Assembly: GCA_019750335.1 (NCBI GenBank)
Contig: JAIEOQ010000002.1
Span: forward strand, 186,001 to 250,000
Source: Candidatus Obscuribacterales bacterium
GTDB taxonomy: Bacteria; Cyanobacteriota; Vampirovibrionia; Obscuribacterales; Obscuribacteraceae
Reading direction: 5' to 3'
Length of the DNA: 64,000 nt
The translations under genes and the position numbers were made by a program. Below, in pieces: positions 1 through 8,663 of this stretch (its first letter is position 1; the number at the start of each line of letters is the position of its first letter). The notes under the pieces were generated by a model. The model made no database searches and was not told the DNA's origin. It worked only from the letters and a program-made list of their open reading frames with translations.

Positions 1-981
1 CGGATCAACCGAAACAACTCGTATAGACTCGAATTGCTCTCCCGGTCCGAGCATCAGTTGGGCTGGCCAGCGATGCTGGAAACGTAGTTCGTACGGGACT
101 TGAATTACCGCACGATTGCCGATGATTGCGCTTAAACGTAAATGACCGGCCATGGATGGTTTGTCCGGCGGGGGCGGCAGTTGCATAATCGGCAGACCGG
201 CTTCGGGCGGAAGACTTCCACCTGGATTACCAGCTAAGGAAGGCATAACCGTCGGTGGCGGTGGCGGAACCAGGCGCTGTTTAGCCGCGCTAGCTACAGC
301 CAAAGCATTAATACCAGGCTTAGCTTTATTTTTTGATTTGGGCGGCGCCGGGACAATACCTTTTGCTTCTGTCGGCAATGTCTCAGTTTGACCATGAGCG
401 CTAAAACGCGGAAAAGTGCCGCCTTCAAAAACCGGAGTCATTGGATTAGTGCGACCAGCTTTTTGTTTAGCTTCTAAAGCGGCTTGTTCACGCTTAGTTG
501 CCGGAAACTTTCCTGGGGTCGGCGTCGGAGCCTGGACAGTTGCAGTTACTCCTGCCGGCATTGCGGCAATCGGCAGAGTGACCGGCGGCGACACTGCATT
601 AGGAGCTACAGTCGGCTTCGGTAAAATAACCGGCGCCGTAGTTGATGTTACCGGTGTGGTTATTGGTGCAGTTGCCGGTATAGCTACCGGTGGTGCTGCT
701 CCTGGCGCAACTGGCTTTAGCGGCGGGGCCATTGTCGGAGTCGGCGAAACATTAGTAGCAACAATCTCTTTTGTAGTAGTAGTTGTTGTGGCAGTAACAC
801 CCGGCGAAGCAAGAATTTTTGTCGGAGCTGTACTGTGAGTAGTAATTACAGTTAGCTCTTCATATTCCGAAGATTGATTCTTATTGCTGTACCAGAGCCA
901 ACCACCGGCACATCCAAGCAAAAGCAGACCGGCAACAGCCAGAATCATCAAGCGAAATTTCTTTTGATCTTGATCTTCCAT
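1..981 (-). CDS. PilP-like type IV pilus protein (partial, 3' end off the window)
   Basis: 327 codons are visible; the C-terminus lies beyond the left edge. The ATG at 981 has an AGGAG sequence overlapping the stop of the upstream pilO gene, 8 bp away. The protein starts with a short charged cytosolic stretch, then one membrane anchor (about residues 11-31, with a Cys inside). A long Pro/Thr/Ala/Val-rich linker follows, with an RTNP motif in its second half. At the visible end is a small beta-rich segment (RLSAIIGNRAVIQV, then GPGEQFESIRVVSVDP) that resembles the C-terminal fold of PilP/GspC proteins. Position after PilMN and PilO is the canonical place of PilP, the lipoprotein/inner-membrane link between the PilNO complex and the PilQ secretin. 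The family call rests on gene order plus this weak resemblance. A plus-strand Gly/Val-rich frame here is only its shadow. Confidence 0.6.
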   Translation of the reverse strand, partial: MEDQDQKKFRLMILAVAGLLLLGCAGGWLWYSNKNQSSEYEELTVITTHSTAPTKILASPGVTATTTTTTKEIVATNVSPTPTMAPPLKPVAPGAAPPVAIPATAPITTPVTSTTAPVILPKPTVAPNAVSPPVTLPIAAMPAGVTATVQAPTPTPGKFPATKREQAALEAKQKAGRTNPMTPVFEGGTFPRFSAHGQTETLPTEAKGIVPAPPKSKNKAKPGINALAVASAAKQRLVPPPPPTVMPSLAGNPGGSLPPEAGLPIMQLPPPPDKPSMAGHLRLSAIIGNRAVIQVPYELRFQHRWPAQLMLGPGEQFESIRVVSVDP

Positions 982-989
982 GCTTTCTC

Positions 990-1679
990 CTAGGGCGAAT
1001 AATAAGCAATGATTCTAAGCGAAATATACAAATGTTCCGGATCTCCAGGCTCCTCATCGGCACCAACCTGTTGATCGGCAGGGAGAGCCTGGGCCTTATC
1101 ATCTCGTTTTGGAATATGTGATATAAGCTCTTTAACTTTGACTACACGCTGATATGTTTCCAGCTCATGTAGCAGTTTTTGCAAACCGTTGAAACTTCCG
1201 GTTAAAACTACTTGTTGCTCAAACTCCGAAAGCTCGGATTGAGGCTTAGGCGGCTCTGTCGCCGTTTTATTTTTGTCATCTTTTGCTTTTGTTTTTGAGT
1301 CATCTTCTTTTTTGCCGAGAAATGTCTCTTTAGCTCCGGCTTTTTTCTTATTTTCTTTAGGCGGAGCAATTGAGATCAAATCAACTCCGGCTTTTTCACA
1401 CATCTTTTCCAGATCAAGATTGAACATTTCCAGATCAGGATTTTTCGGCACTGATTCGCGCAACATAGATATGCTTTGTTCCAATTTGCGCTTGCGTTGT
1501 ATAAGCTTGCCCCGCGTGGCCAATTTATCGTCAAGAGAGCTTTTCTCTCCTTGTTTTTCCTCAATGACTTTACTTTTGCTACTCACCTCTTCCCATACCG
1601 GCGGGAAAAGACTGAAAAGCACATAGCCTGCGATCAACACAGGAACAACTGCCAGGATTATTTTGAGATTGAAACTCAT
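990..1679 (-). CDS. pilO: PilO-like type IV pilus inner-membrane alignment protein
   Basis: 229 residues, ATG start. One N-terminal membrane segment (about 7-27) is followed by a charged coiled coil (about 30-80). Next comes a periplasmic part that is split by a very Lys/Asp-rich linker (about 108-145), then a C-terminal alpha/beta domain ending LYISLRIIAYYSP. This is the PilO architecture: PilO pairs with PilN in the periplasm and transmits motor state to the secretin. It lies 27 bp downstream of the PilM-PilN fusion and 8 bp upstream of the PilP-like gene, matching the classical pilMNOP order. Sequence identity to proteobacterial PilO is clearly low, so the call depends on topology and operon position. 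The charged linker is longer than I would expect for the family. Confidence 0.8.
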   Translation of the reverse strand: MSFNLKIILAVVPVLIAGYVLFSLFPPVWEEVSSKSKVIEEKQGEKSSLDDKLATRGKLIQRKRKLEQSISMLRESVPKNPDLEMFNLDLEKMCEKAGVDLISIAPPKENKKKAGAKETFLGKKEDDSKTKAKDDKNKTATEPPKPQSELSEFEQQVVLTGSFNGLQKLLHELETYQRVVKVKELISHIPKRDDKAQALPADQQVGADEEPGDPEHLYISLRIIAYYSP

Positions 1680-1706
1680 AATTTTCTTTCTCCCACCAGC
1701 TTCATC

Positions 1707-3743
1707 TTACTTGGTCACGGTTTGTGCCGCCACTTGCTTAAGCTTGTCGCAAGCGGCATAAATCTCATTTGCCGTACCGCCGAAACCTTTTAGCTGGGTA
1801 ACTAAGTTTCCTTGCGGATCAAGAAAGAAAAGATTAGGCACCGATTTTACGTTATAACGAGAAACAAGTTGGGCGTTTTTCGGATCGTCAATATCCACCG
1901 TCACAAACTCAATTTGTTCGCCGTACTTCTGGCGTGCCTGTTCGATAAATGGCTTCATACGCTGACAAGGCGGACACCAGGTAGCAAAAAAATCAAGCAC
2001 TTTTCCTTGCTTGTTGACAGAGGGAGCGCCGGCAATAGTTGCTAACGGATTGTCTACTCTTTGGCTTTCTAAGCCGCTGCCCAGCATAGCGCCAATCTCA
2101 AAATTAACTGTTTCCGGATGTTTTTCCGACCGTTGCACATAATTCATATCGGTCCGTGTAAAAAGATTGGAACCTTGTAAATTAATTGCTAAATGTGACG
2201 GACGGCTGAAATCAGTACAGATCCCGTCTATTGTGGCCATACCGTCAGCTACTTTGATGCTGACAATGCTCACACCTCCCGGTGTATTTTCCTGGATAGT
2301 TTTCATCAATACAGTCATCGGCATGCCGTGATTAATAATAGTCTCCAGCGCTTTTTTTCTGGTTTCAAGCGCCGTAATCTCGGTCTTTTGCTTGTCCATA
2401 CTTTCGCTGTGCTGCTTACCTTCGCTAATTTGAGCTTCCAGCTCAGCCATCTCTTTATCTTTACTGGGAAGAACTAAAAATTGAAAGTAAAGAAAAACCA
2501 TAAGCGAAAGCAGCGCTAAACCACCGCCTCCAGCCAAGGCTGGGACAAACCAAGGAGTCGGCCGTTCCGGAGGAGCATCACCTTCCGCTCCGCCAAAATC
2601 AGGCTCCGACTGATTAAGATTGATCTCAACCGTATTTTCCGGAAGACTGTCCACCGGCACTACTAAACCGAGAAGCGCGGCATGGTAAGCACGTCTGTCT
2701 TCTAAAATTTGAGCTGAGTCGTAAACCAATCCCTGAAAAGGATTGGCAATAATCGTTTTTAAGTTCAAACGGTTAGAAATAAACTGATCGATCTCACCGA
2801 TAGCTGTACCGCTTCCGCATAGAATCACTTGATCTACCGAAACAAGACCAACTTGCGACATATAGAAATCAAGGGAGCGCCCCAGTTCTGCCGCTAAATC
2901 AGCGCAGATCGGATGAGCATATTGAGCAGCCTGACTCATTCGCGGGTCTACTGTCGGTGCGCCAATAAGTTTAATTTGAGGCAACAGGTCCAGGGTCTCT
3001 TCCATAGTCATGCCCATACCGCGAGCCATGGTTTCGACAACAGAATCAACACCAAAAAGCACCGAACGTGTAAACAACGGCACGGTTTTATTAACCAGCG
3101 TAATGTCGGTAGCTTCTTGTCTGATATTAACCAGCAAAGAGAGCCCGCTATCAGCACCGATCGTGCCGGCAACAGCTAAAGAACGGATTATGGATAAAGA
3201 ACTTATTTCTAAGCGGCCAAGAGTAATACCGGCAGCTTCGACCATTTTCCAATAGCCTTCTGCCACCATCCGCTGCATAGCAGCAATCAGTATGTCTTCA
3301 CGTTCGACTCCATCCGGATCGACCCGCACCGTACCCGGCACCCTGGTCCAGTCAAGATTGGCTTCATCGATTGGGAAAGGCAGATTGTTAATCGCTTCCT
3401 GACGAACGACTTCACCTAATTCGTCGCCGGGCATACCTTTTGGCACAGGCATTAATCTGATCACGACCGCTTGTCCGGGAACGCAAAGATTTGCTTCCGG
3501 ACGCGGTCCCTTTGCCGGAAACCCGGCGCTGTCAAGGAGTTCTTTCAGAGCCTGCCCACAGGCTTCCGGTTCGGCAAGCAACCCCTCGCGCACTATGTCT
3601 GGTGGCGCCATCATACTTGCAAAGCGGCTAACTTTAACTTCCGCTTTCGTTTTCTCCAGCTGCAAAACTGAGAGTGTGCTGCTATTTATATCGATTCCGA
3701 TTTGCGGACCAGGTTTCTTGCCAAAACTAAACACGATCGACAC
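1707..3743 (-). CDS. PilM-PilN-thioredoxin fusion protein
   Basis: 678 residues from a GTG at 3743. Residues 1-360 are an actin-like PilM domain (GIDINSSTLSVLQLE nucleotide-binding start, ILCGSGTAIGEI near 308). At about 373-377 is an EINLN segment, the equivalent of the PilN N-terminal motif that normally docks into PilM. A membrane segment follows (about 397-424), a coiled coil (425-470) and the PilN ferredoxin-like fold (480-555). Residues about 570-670 are a thioredoxin domain with a WCPPC active site (Cys590, Cys593) and the cis-Pro loop SVPN (Pro636). With PilM in the cytosol and a single membrane pass, the thioredoxin would lie outside the membrane, where it could act on disulfides of pilins or the secretin. 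No stop or frameshift separates the parts. PilM and PilN are separate genes in well-studied systems, so this is a real domain fusion. Confidence 0.9.
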   Translation of the reverse strand: MSIVFSFGKKPGPQIGIDINSSTLSVLQLEKTKAEVKVSRFASMMAPPDIVREGLLAEPEACGQALKELLDSAGFPAKGPRPEANLCVPGQAVVIRLMPVPKGMPGDELGEVVRQEAINNLPFPIDEANLDWTRVPGTVRVDPDGVEREDILIAAMQRMVAEGYWKMVEAAGITLGRLEISSLSIIRSLAVAGTIGADSGLSLLVNIRQEATDITLVNKTVPLFTRSVLFGVDSVVETMARGMGMTMEETLDLLPQIKLIGAPTVDPRMSQAAQYAHPICADLAAELGRSLDFYMSQVGLVSVDQVILCGSGTAIGEIDQFISNRLNLKTIIANPFQGLVYDSAQILEDRRAYHAALLGLVVPVDSLPENTVEINLNQSEPDFGGAEGDAPPERPTPWFVPALAGGGGLALLSLMVFLYFQFLVLPSKDKEMAELEAQISEGKQHSESMDKQKTEITALETRKKALETIINHGMPMTVLMKTIQENTPGGVSIVSIKVADGMATIDGICTDFSRPSHLAINLQGSNLFTRTDMNYVQRSEKHPETVNFEIGAMLGSGLESQRVDNPLATIAGAPSVNKQGKVLDFFATWCPPCQRMKPFIEQARQKYGEQIEFVTVDIDDPKNAQLVSRYNVKSVPNLFFLDPQGNLVTQLKGFGGTANEIYAACDKLKQVAAQTVTK

Positions 3744-3783
3744 CGTTCTTTAGTCAGAGATTACCAATGCCATTATGCCTTAT

Positions 3784-4992
3784 TTAATTGAATGGAAGCC
3801 AAAATGGAATCAAAAAAATAGCAACAAATCCACCCAAGGCTAAGGCCGGGCCAAAAGGAAACGGTTTAGACACCTGGCTACCTACAGAAATTATGCCTAA
3901 AAGTAAAAATGAAAAGACCGAAAGCAAGGCAAACATTATACTCAAACCGAAAAGCTCCCCGCTAAGAGCTTGCTGCAAAACCACAGTCTGAAAAACCAAA
4001 AATAAACCGCTAACGAACGCTCCGGCAATAAGGCCCCAAGTAAATCCGCGCTTAATTCCTTGCCCAAGAATGCCGGCAATTTTCATCTGTTTGAATAATA
4101 AAACAAGCCCCATGAGCGTGCCGGAAAGAAAACCAACAACCAGAACTACAACCAACATTTGCCAACCGAGATACGCCGACAGAACAGCAGCTAAAACCGC
4201 ATCGCCTCCACCCATAACTTCAATTGGTTCCTCAGTTTGAGCTTCAGGCAAGCCAAGATCACCATCCAACTCTTCATCAATTGTTTTTTCTTCGACAGCC
4301 TCACCATCCTCACCGTGAACGGATAGATAAAATTTGAGCCCGTAAAAAGCCAAGAAATCAAAAATAATGTAGCTCGCTCCGGCGCCAGCTAGTGCACCAA
4401 GCAGATCTTTTCTGACAATGGCGCTAAATAAAAGCCCGAGGAGCATCGAGGGATAAGTGATTTCGTGCGGAATAAGCCGTTCGCGAAAATCAGTAACAGT
4501 AACAGCGATCAAGGTGCAGGCTAATGCCACTAAACCCAGTACTAAGCTCAATTTGATCGGGCTAAATCCATCAGCATCAACAGCTAAATAACTATGCTGC
4601 AAAATACCGGCTTTAATCGACTCATATAATGAAGCCCCGTTTGCATAGGCTTGCCCATCGAAGGGCAGGTTTAGCACTAAAAAAACATAGGCGATAGCAC
4701 AGAAAACAAGACCGGTCGCGAGCTCAACAACCGGATATTGCCAAGAAATACTATTACGACAGTAGCGGCAACGTCCGCCAAGTAAAAGATAGGAAAGCAG
4801 CGGAATATTATCCCAAGGGGATAGCGCATGTTCGCACTGCGGGCAGTGCGAGGGCGGCCACCAAACTGACTGCTCTTTTAACGAACGCAGAGCCACCACA
4901 TTAAGAAAGCTGCCAAAACAAAGTCCTAAGAAAAAGGCTCCGACACAAGTGACGAAAGGATGATTGCCAAAAATGTCCGCTGCCACAGTCAC
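3784..4992 (-). CDS. pilD: Prepilin peptidase / N-methyltransferase (A24 family)
   Basis: 402 residues from a GTG at 4992, only 2 bp after the permease stop. It cleaves and N-methylates type IV prepilins in the inner membrane. The N-terminal domain carries the two zinc-binding pairs (Cys50/Cys53 and Cys75/Cys78) around WDNIPLLSYLLLGGRC. The aspartyl protease residues are Asp168 (VTDFRERLIP) and Asp264 (GGGDA). Between them sits an acidic insertion (about 225-260, rich in Glu/Asp) that ordinary PilD proteins lack. Additional hydrophobic segments extend the C-terminus, making it longer than the usual 250-290 residues. The gene follows the ABC exporter and precedes the PilMN fusion by 40 bp, inside the pilus locus. 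No pilin gene is visible in the window, so its substrates must be encoded elsewhere. Confidence 0.93.
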   Translation of the reverse strand: MTVAADIFGNHPFVTCVGAFFLGLCFGSFLNVVALRSLKEQSVWWPPSHCPQCEHALSPWDNIPLLSYLLLGGRCRYCRNSISWQYPVVELATGLVFCAIAYVFLVLNLPFDGQAYANGASLYESIKAGILQHSYLAVDADGFSPIKLSLVLGLVALACTLIAVTVTDFRERLIPHEITYPSMLLGLLFSAIVRKDLLGALAGAGASYIIFDFLAFYGLKFYLSVHGEDGEAVEEKTIDEELDGDLGLPEAQTEEPIEVMGGGDAVLAAVLSAYLGWQMLVVVLVVGFLSGTLMGLVLLFKQMKIAGILGQGIKRGFTWGLIAGAFVSGLFLVFQTVVLQQALSGELFGLSIMFALLSVFSFLLLGIISVGSQVSKPFPFGPALALGGFVAIFLIPFWLPFN

Positions 4993-4994
4993 GC

Positions 4995-5780
4995 TTATTG
5001 AAACTCTCTCCGCTCAGCAATGATCGATGCCAGACTTAAAAGCAAAATACTGTACACAAATACATAGGCGACAGCAGTCAAGATTACCGTTGGTGAAACG
5101 AATCGAGCATCGATCATTTCACTACGAATCATAGTCAAGCTGGCTAAATCCGGAAGAACGTAATAAACGCCTTTGGTAGCAGCTCTTACGACCGGACTTT
5201 CGGACAATTGCCCCAAATTAAGTAACGACAAACCCAAATGTCCGCAAATCCATAGGGCAAGCGCAAAGAAAGTACTGGCAAGCGGTGTGGCAAACGTAGA
5301 AAAACAAGTAGCCATAGCCACAAGCAGAACCAGCTCTAAATAAACCAAACTAAGCGCTCCGGCAAGCGGATAGACAGGACCGAAAGCACCAGTTTGCACA
5401 CAAGCAACAAAATATAAAAACGCACCCATGGCAAAAATGATCACTAAAAGGCACAAAGCCAAGCCGAGAAATTTACCCAAAATAAACTCGCCGCGGGCAA
5501 TCGGTTTGCTGAAGATCAAATAAATTGTCTTTTTATCTATCTCCTTGAAAACAAGATTGGCACCAACAAAAACAGCAATCACGGCACCAAATATAGTGAT
5601 TGTCAAAAGTCCAAGATCAAGAAGAATGCGCACTTCCTGATGCACCGACAAGCTACCAAAAATAGCGCCGGCAATGCTGGCCAGAAGAGCAAAGAAAAAA
5701 ATCGCGTAGAGCACGCGATCACGCACCGTTTCGCGAAAGGTATTCAAAGCAACTGCATTGATCACATCCAGCTTAAACAT
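4995..5780 (-). CDS. ABC-2 type transporter permease
   Basis: 261 residues, six predicted membrane spans, beginning MFKLDVINAVALNTFRETVRDR. This N-terminus (amphipathic start followed by an FRExxRDRVLY stretch) is typical of ABC-2 permeases of the NosY/GldF type. A cytosolic loop FKEIDKKTIYLIFSKPIARGEF follows the second membrane span, another hallmark. Its ATG directly abuts the stop of the ATPase gene upstream (5781), so the two form an exporter pair. Substrate is not apparent from sequence. Location between a sigma factor and prepilin peptidase suggests co-transcription with pilus biogenesis, but this may simply be read-through. Confidence 0.88.
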   Translation of the reverse strand: MFKLDVINAVALNTFRETVRDRVLYAIFFFALLASIAGAIFGSLSVHQEVRILLDLGLLTITIFGAVIAVFVGANLVFKEIDKKTIYLIFSKPIARGEFILGKFLGLALCLLVIIFAMGAFLYFVACVQTGAFGPVYPLAGALSLVYLELVLLVAMATCFSTFATPLASTFFALALWICGHLGLSLLNLGQLSESPVVRAATKGVYYVLPDLASLTMIRSEMIDARFVSPTVILTAVAYVFVYSILLLSLASIIAERREFQ

Positions 5781-6587
5781 TCAACGATTACTCTCCCTCT
5801 CGATATGATAAGGGGTGATGCTGCCAGCTTTGCGATATTCATTTTCAGCAACTTCGATAGTATGCATAAAATACTCTTCCAGCTCCTGATAGCCGCCGGC
5901 ACCACAAATATTGGCGATTTTATCTTCAGCGACAAGCTTTCCGCGATGCAAAATACCGACACGGTCACAAACTTCTCTAACGTCAGGAAGCATATGTGAA
6001 TTGAGAAAAACCGTTTTACCTTGCGCTTTGAGCTCCAAAATAATGCGCCGGATATCGTAGCGCCCAATTGGATCCAGTCCGGAATTTGGTTCATCCAAAA
6101 AAACAAGCTCCGGATCGCTGATTAACGCCTGAGCGATGCCTATTCTTTGCAGCATTCCCTTAGAAAATTTGCGTAAAGGCCGCTGCCGTATCTCTTTCAA
6201 AGAAACAAGCTCCAAAAGAGAATCGATTCTTTCTTTTCGTTTTGTCGCCGGCACTCCGGCCAAAACAGCAAAAAATTCCAGAAACTCTTGCCCAGTCAAA
6301 TATGTATAAAAATAGGGATTCTCAGGTAAATAACCGATTCGCCCAAGCCCATCTCGGCTACCTGGTTTTTCTCCCAATACGGTTACTTCGCCGGCTGTCG
6401 GCCGGATTAAACCCAATAGCAATTTTTGAATTGTAGTTTTGCCGGCACCGTTCGGACCCAAAAGACCGTAAGTTTCGCCTTTAGCTACTTTAAAGCTAAG
6501 TCCGTCCAAAGCGCGAAAACGCTTTCTCAAAAAATTACTTACGTGGTCTTTAACTAAGCCGTCTACTTGAATGACTGCGTCACTCAT
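5781..6587 (-). CDS. ABC transporter ATP-binding protein
   Basis: 268 residues, ATG at 6587. It has a complete nucleotide-binding domain: Walker A GPNGAGKTT (about 44-52), signature FSKGM (141-145), Walker B LVFLDEP (161-167) and the D-loop SGLDP. The H-loop is NSHML. It is the energising subunit for the adjacent ABC-2 permease. The start overlaps the end of the sigma factor gene by 8 bp, so the three genes are translationally coupled. The closest general class is the CcmA/NatA-type exporters. The transported compound cannot be read from the sequence. Confidence 0.92.
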   Translation of the reverse strand: MSDAVIQVDGLVKDHVSNFLRKRFRALDGLSFKVAKGETYGLLGPNGAGKTTIQKLLLGLIRPTAGEVTVLGEKPGSRDGLGRIGYLPENPYFYTYLTGQEFLEFFAVLAGVPATKRKERIDSLLELVSLKEIRQRPLRKFSKGMLQRIGIAQALISDPELVFLDEPNSGLDPIGRYDIRRIILELKAQGKTVFLNSHMLPDVREVCDRVGILHRGKLVAEDKIANICGAGGYQELEEYFMHTIEVAENEYRKAGSITPYHIERESNR

Positions 6588-7422
6588 GCCTTACCTTTGA
6601 ATTGGCTGCCGCTTTCTTAGCCTGAGTAATTATTTTGTAGAGCTCTGCCGTAGCTGCTCTCAATCTCCTTGAAACTTGCATTTGCGAAATGCCAAGCCTC
6701 CTGGCTACTTCAGTCTGGCTTAAATCTTCATAGAAAGTCAGTTGCACGACCTCTTTTAGCCCTTCGCGCAAATGCTTGATCGCTTCTGCCAGCATAAATC
6801 GATCTTCTTTAGCAATTTGATTGCTGTGATAACGACCATCAATCAAAGTGTCGATTAATGATTGTTCGCTTCCGGCATCATTAGATAAAGCTTGATCCAG
6901 CGAGATTAAAGTTCGCCGCCTATCTACTTCATAAGCTTCATTAACTCGGCTGACCGGAATCTCTAAATCTTGAGCAATTTCAACGTCGCTTGGCTCTCGC
7001 CCCAGCTTAGCCGTCAAATTTTGAACCAGACGATTAATCCGGAACGACAACTCTTGAAGCTCTCGCGGAGCTCTAATCATCGCTGTTTTGTCACGCAGAT
7101 AATGTCTTATCTCACCGGTAATCAAATGGGTGGCATAAGTCTGAAATTTAGCGCCGGCGTCAGGCTTAAATTGGTCCACCGCTTTAATCAAACCGATCGA
7201 GCCGACTTGAATCAAATCCTCAACAGGGTCAGTGGAACGACGAGCCAGACCGTAAGCTATACGTTTAACCAGCGAAAGAGAATGCTGGATGATCTTATCC
7301 CGGACTGCCGGATCCCGCGTTTGAGCATAGCTCATCAGCCACATGTGAACCTGATCCGGTGCCTTATTGTCCATGCCAATGCCAACAGGTGTTGATGCCA
7401 TATTAGTTGTAGAAATTTTCAC
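6580..7422 (-). CDS. RNA polymerase sigma factor, SigF/SigB/FliA type
   Basis: 280 residues from a GTG at 7422; an in-frame ATG at 7401 is an alternative start. Region 2 is clear (DLIQVGSIGLIKAVDQF, then ITGEIRHYLRD), region 3 follows (RAPRELQELSFRINRLV) and region 4 ends with an HTH (LSQTEVARRLGISQMQVSRR). The domain set (2-3-4, no region 1.1) is that of the sigma-B/F/G and FliA group 3 factors. In cyanobacteria the group 3 factor SigF is required for pilus gene expression. The place of this gene between pilC and pilD suggests a comparable role, as inference. It begins 98 bp after pilC and overlaps the downstream ATPase gene by 8 bp. No anti-sigma gene is adjacent. Confidence 0.9.
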   Translation of the reverse strand: MKISTTNMASTPVGIGMDNKAPDQVHMWLMSYAQTRDPAVRDKIIQHSLSLVKRIAYGLARRSTDPVEDLIQVGSIGLIKAVDQFKPDAGAKFQTYATHLITGEIRHYLRDKTAMIRAPRELQELSFRINRLVQNLTAKLGREPSDVEIAQDLEIPVSRVNEAYEVDRRRTLISLDQALSNDAGSEQSLIDTLIDGRYHSNQIAKEDRFMLAEAIKHLREGLKEVVQLTFYEDLSQTEVARRLGISQMQVSRRLRAATAELYKIITQAKKAAANSKVRHE

Positions 7423-7520
7423 TGTAATAGATTTCGACCGCAGATGCTATTAATGTTATCAGCCTAAACTGATCTAATCTATTTTAATGCCTTAGCTCAA
7501 TTTGTACAAACCAAATTGGA

Positions 7521-8657
7521 TTATTTCATAGTATTGATGAGCGAAAATATTGGCAAGTACATACCAACTACTACTGATCCAACAATTCCGCCTACGCCAA
7601 CCACCATTATTGGTTCCAAAACAGAAGTAAGTGCCTCAACTGAATTCTCAACTTCGGCATCATAAAAGTCGGCTACCTTATCAAGCATTTCATCCAACTT
7701 ACCGGTCTCTTCGCCAACAGCCACCATTTGAGTGACCATCGGCGGGAAAAGCGAGTTTCGTTCCATCGGCTTGGAAAGAGTGCCTCCTTGGCGAACTTCA
7801 TTCTGAATCTCAGCCACACCTTGAGATAAAACAGCATTGCCTGCTGTTTCCTTAACAACGTCCAGAGAGGTGAGCATCGGTACACCGGAATGAATCAGAG
7901 TACCGAATGTTCGCGTAAATCTGGCGACAGCCACTTTTTTAATTACCTCGCCAAAGACCGGCAAACGCAATACGAAAGCATCCACTTTCATCCGCCCGGA
8001 AGGAGTTTTTGCCCATTTTTTGAAGAAATAGACCCCGGTACCGATCGCACCGACAAGCACCACCATCCAGATCGATCTCATAAACTCAGACATGGATACA
8101 AGCATTTGCGTAAAAGCAGGGAGCTCACCACCCAAACCAGCAAAAATCCCTTGGAAAACCGGCAAAATAAAAGTCAGCATCCCCCAAAAAACAAGCACGG
8201 CAACGGCCATAGCCACAACCGGATAAGCCATAGCCGATTTAACCTTGTCAGTTAGTTTTTGCCGGGCTTCCATAAATTCAGCGACGCGACGCATTACCGT
8301 ATCTAAAATACCGCCGGTTTCTCCGGCCTTGACCATGGCTATGTATAGACGGTCAAAAACATCCGGATATTTACTCATGGCATCAGAAAGATTGCTCCCT
8401 GACTCCACCTGATTGCGCACATCAGTAAGTATCTCTCTCAATTTTTGGTTCTCGCATTGGTCGGCAATGATGGTTAAAGTGCGCAACATAGCTACGCCCG
8501 AGCCGATCATCGCTGAGAATTGACGCGAAAAGATCACCATATCCTTGAGTTTAACTGTCTCAAAACGAGCAAAGATATCCTTTTTGGCAGCTCCCTCGCC
8601 TTTTTTTGCCGGCGCAGAGCCTTTTTTAGAATTGATTTGTGTTTTAGTGGAAGCCAT
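7521..8657 (-). CDS. pilC: Type IV pilus inner-membrane platform protein PilC
   Basis: 378 residues, ATG start, 6 bp after pilT. It has two T2SSF domains: the first around FSRQFSAMIGSGVAMLRTL, the second around FTRTFGTLIHSGVPMLTSLD. Each is followed by the characteristic EVRNQVESG / EIQNEVRQGG helix, and three membrane segments are present. The C-terminus VVGMYLPIFSLINTMK is typical of the family. PilC is the inner-membrane platform through which PilB and PilT drive pilin assembly and disassembly. A basic, Lys-rich N-terminal tail (about 25 residues) precedes the first domain. Confidence 0.96.
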   Translation of the reverse strand: MASTKTQINSKKGSAPAKKGEGAAKKDIFARFETVKLKDMVIFSRQFSAMIGSGVAMLRTLTIIADQCENQKLREILTDVRNQVESGSNLSDAMSKYPDVFDRLYIAMVKAGETGGILDTVMRRVAEFMEARQKLTDKVKSAMAYPVVAMAVAVLVFWGMLTFILPVFQGIFAGLGGELPAFTQMLVSMSEFMRSIWMVVLVGAIGTGVYFFKKWAKTPSGRMKVDAFVLRLPVFGEVIKKVAVARFTRTFGTLIHSGVPMLTSLDVVKETAGNAVLSQGVAEIQNEVRQGGTLSKPMERNSLFPPMVTQMVAVGEETGKLDEMLDKVADFYDAEVENSVEALTSVLEPIMVVGVGGIVGSVVVGMYLPIFSLINTMK

Positions 8658-8663
8658 AAATAC

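Noticed and set aside
416-838. Plus-strand Gly/Val-rich open frame (and the one at 152-391)
   Set aside because: Both are antisense shadows of the Pro/Thr-rich linker of the PilP-like gene on the minus strand; no ribosome site and low complexity.
7498-7518. CAATTTG/CAAATTG hairpin after pilC
   Set aside because: Seven AT-rich base pairs with no T-run; too weak to call a terminator.
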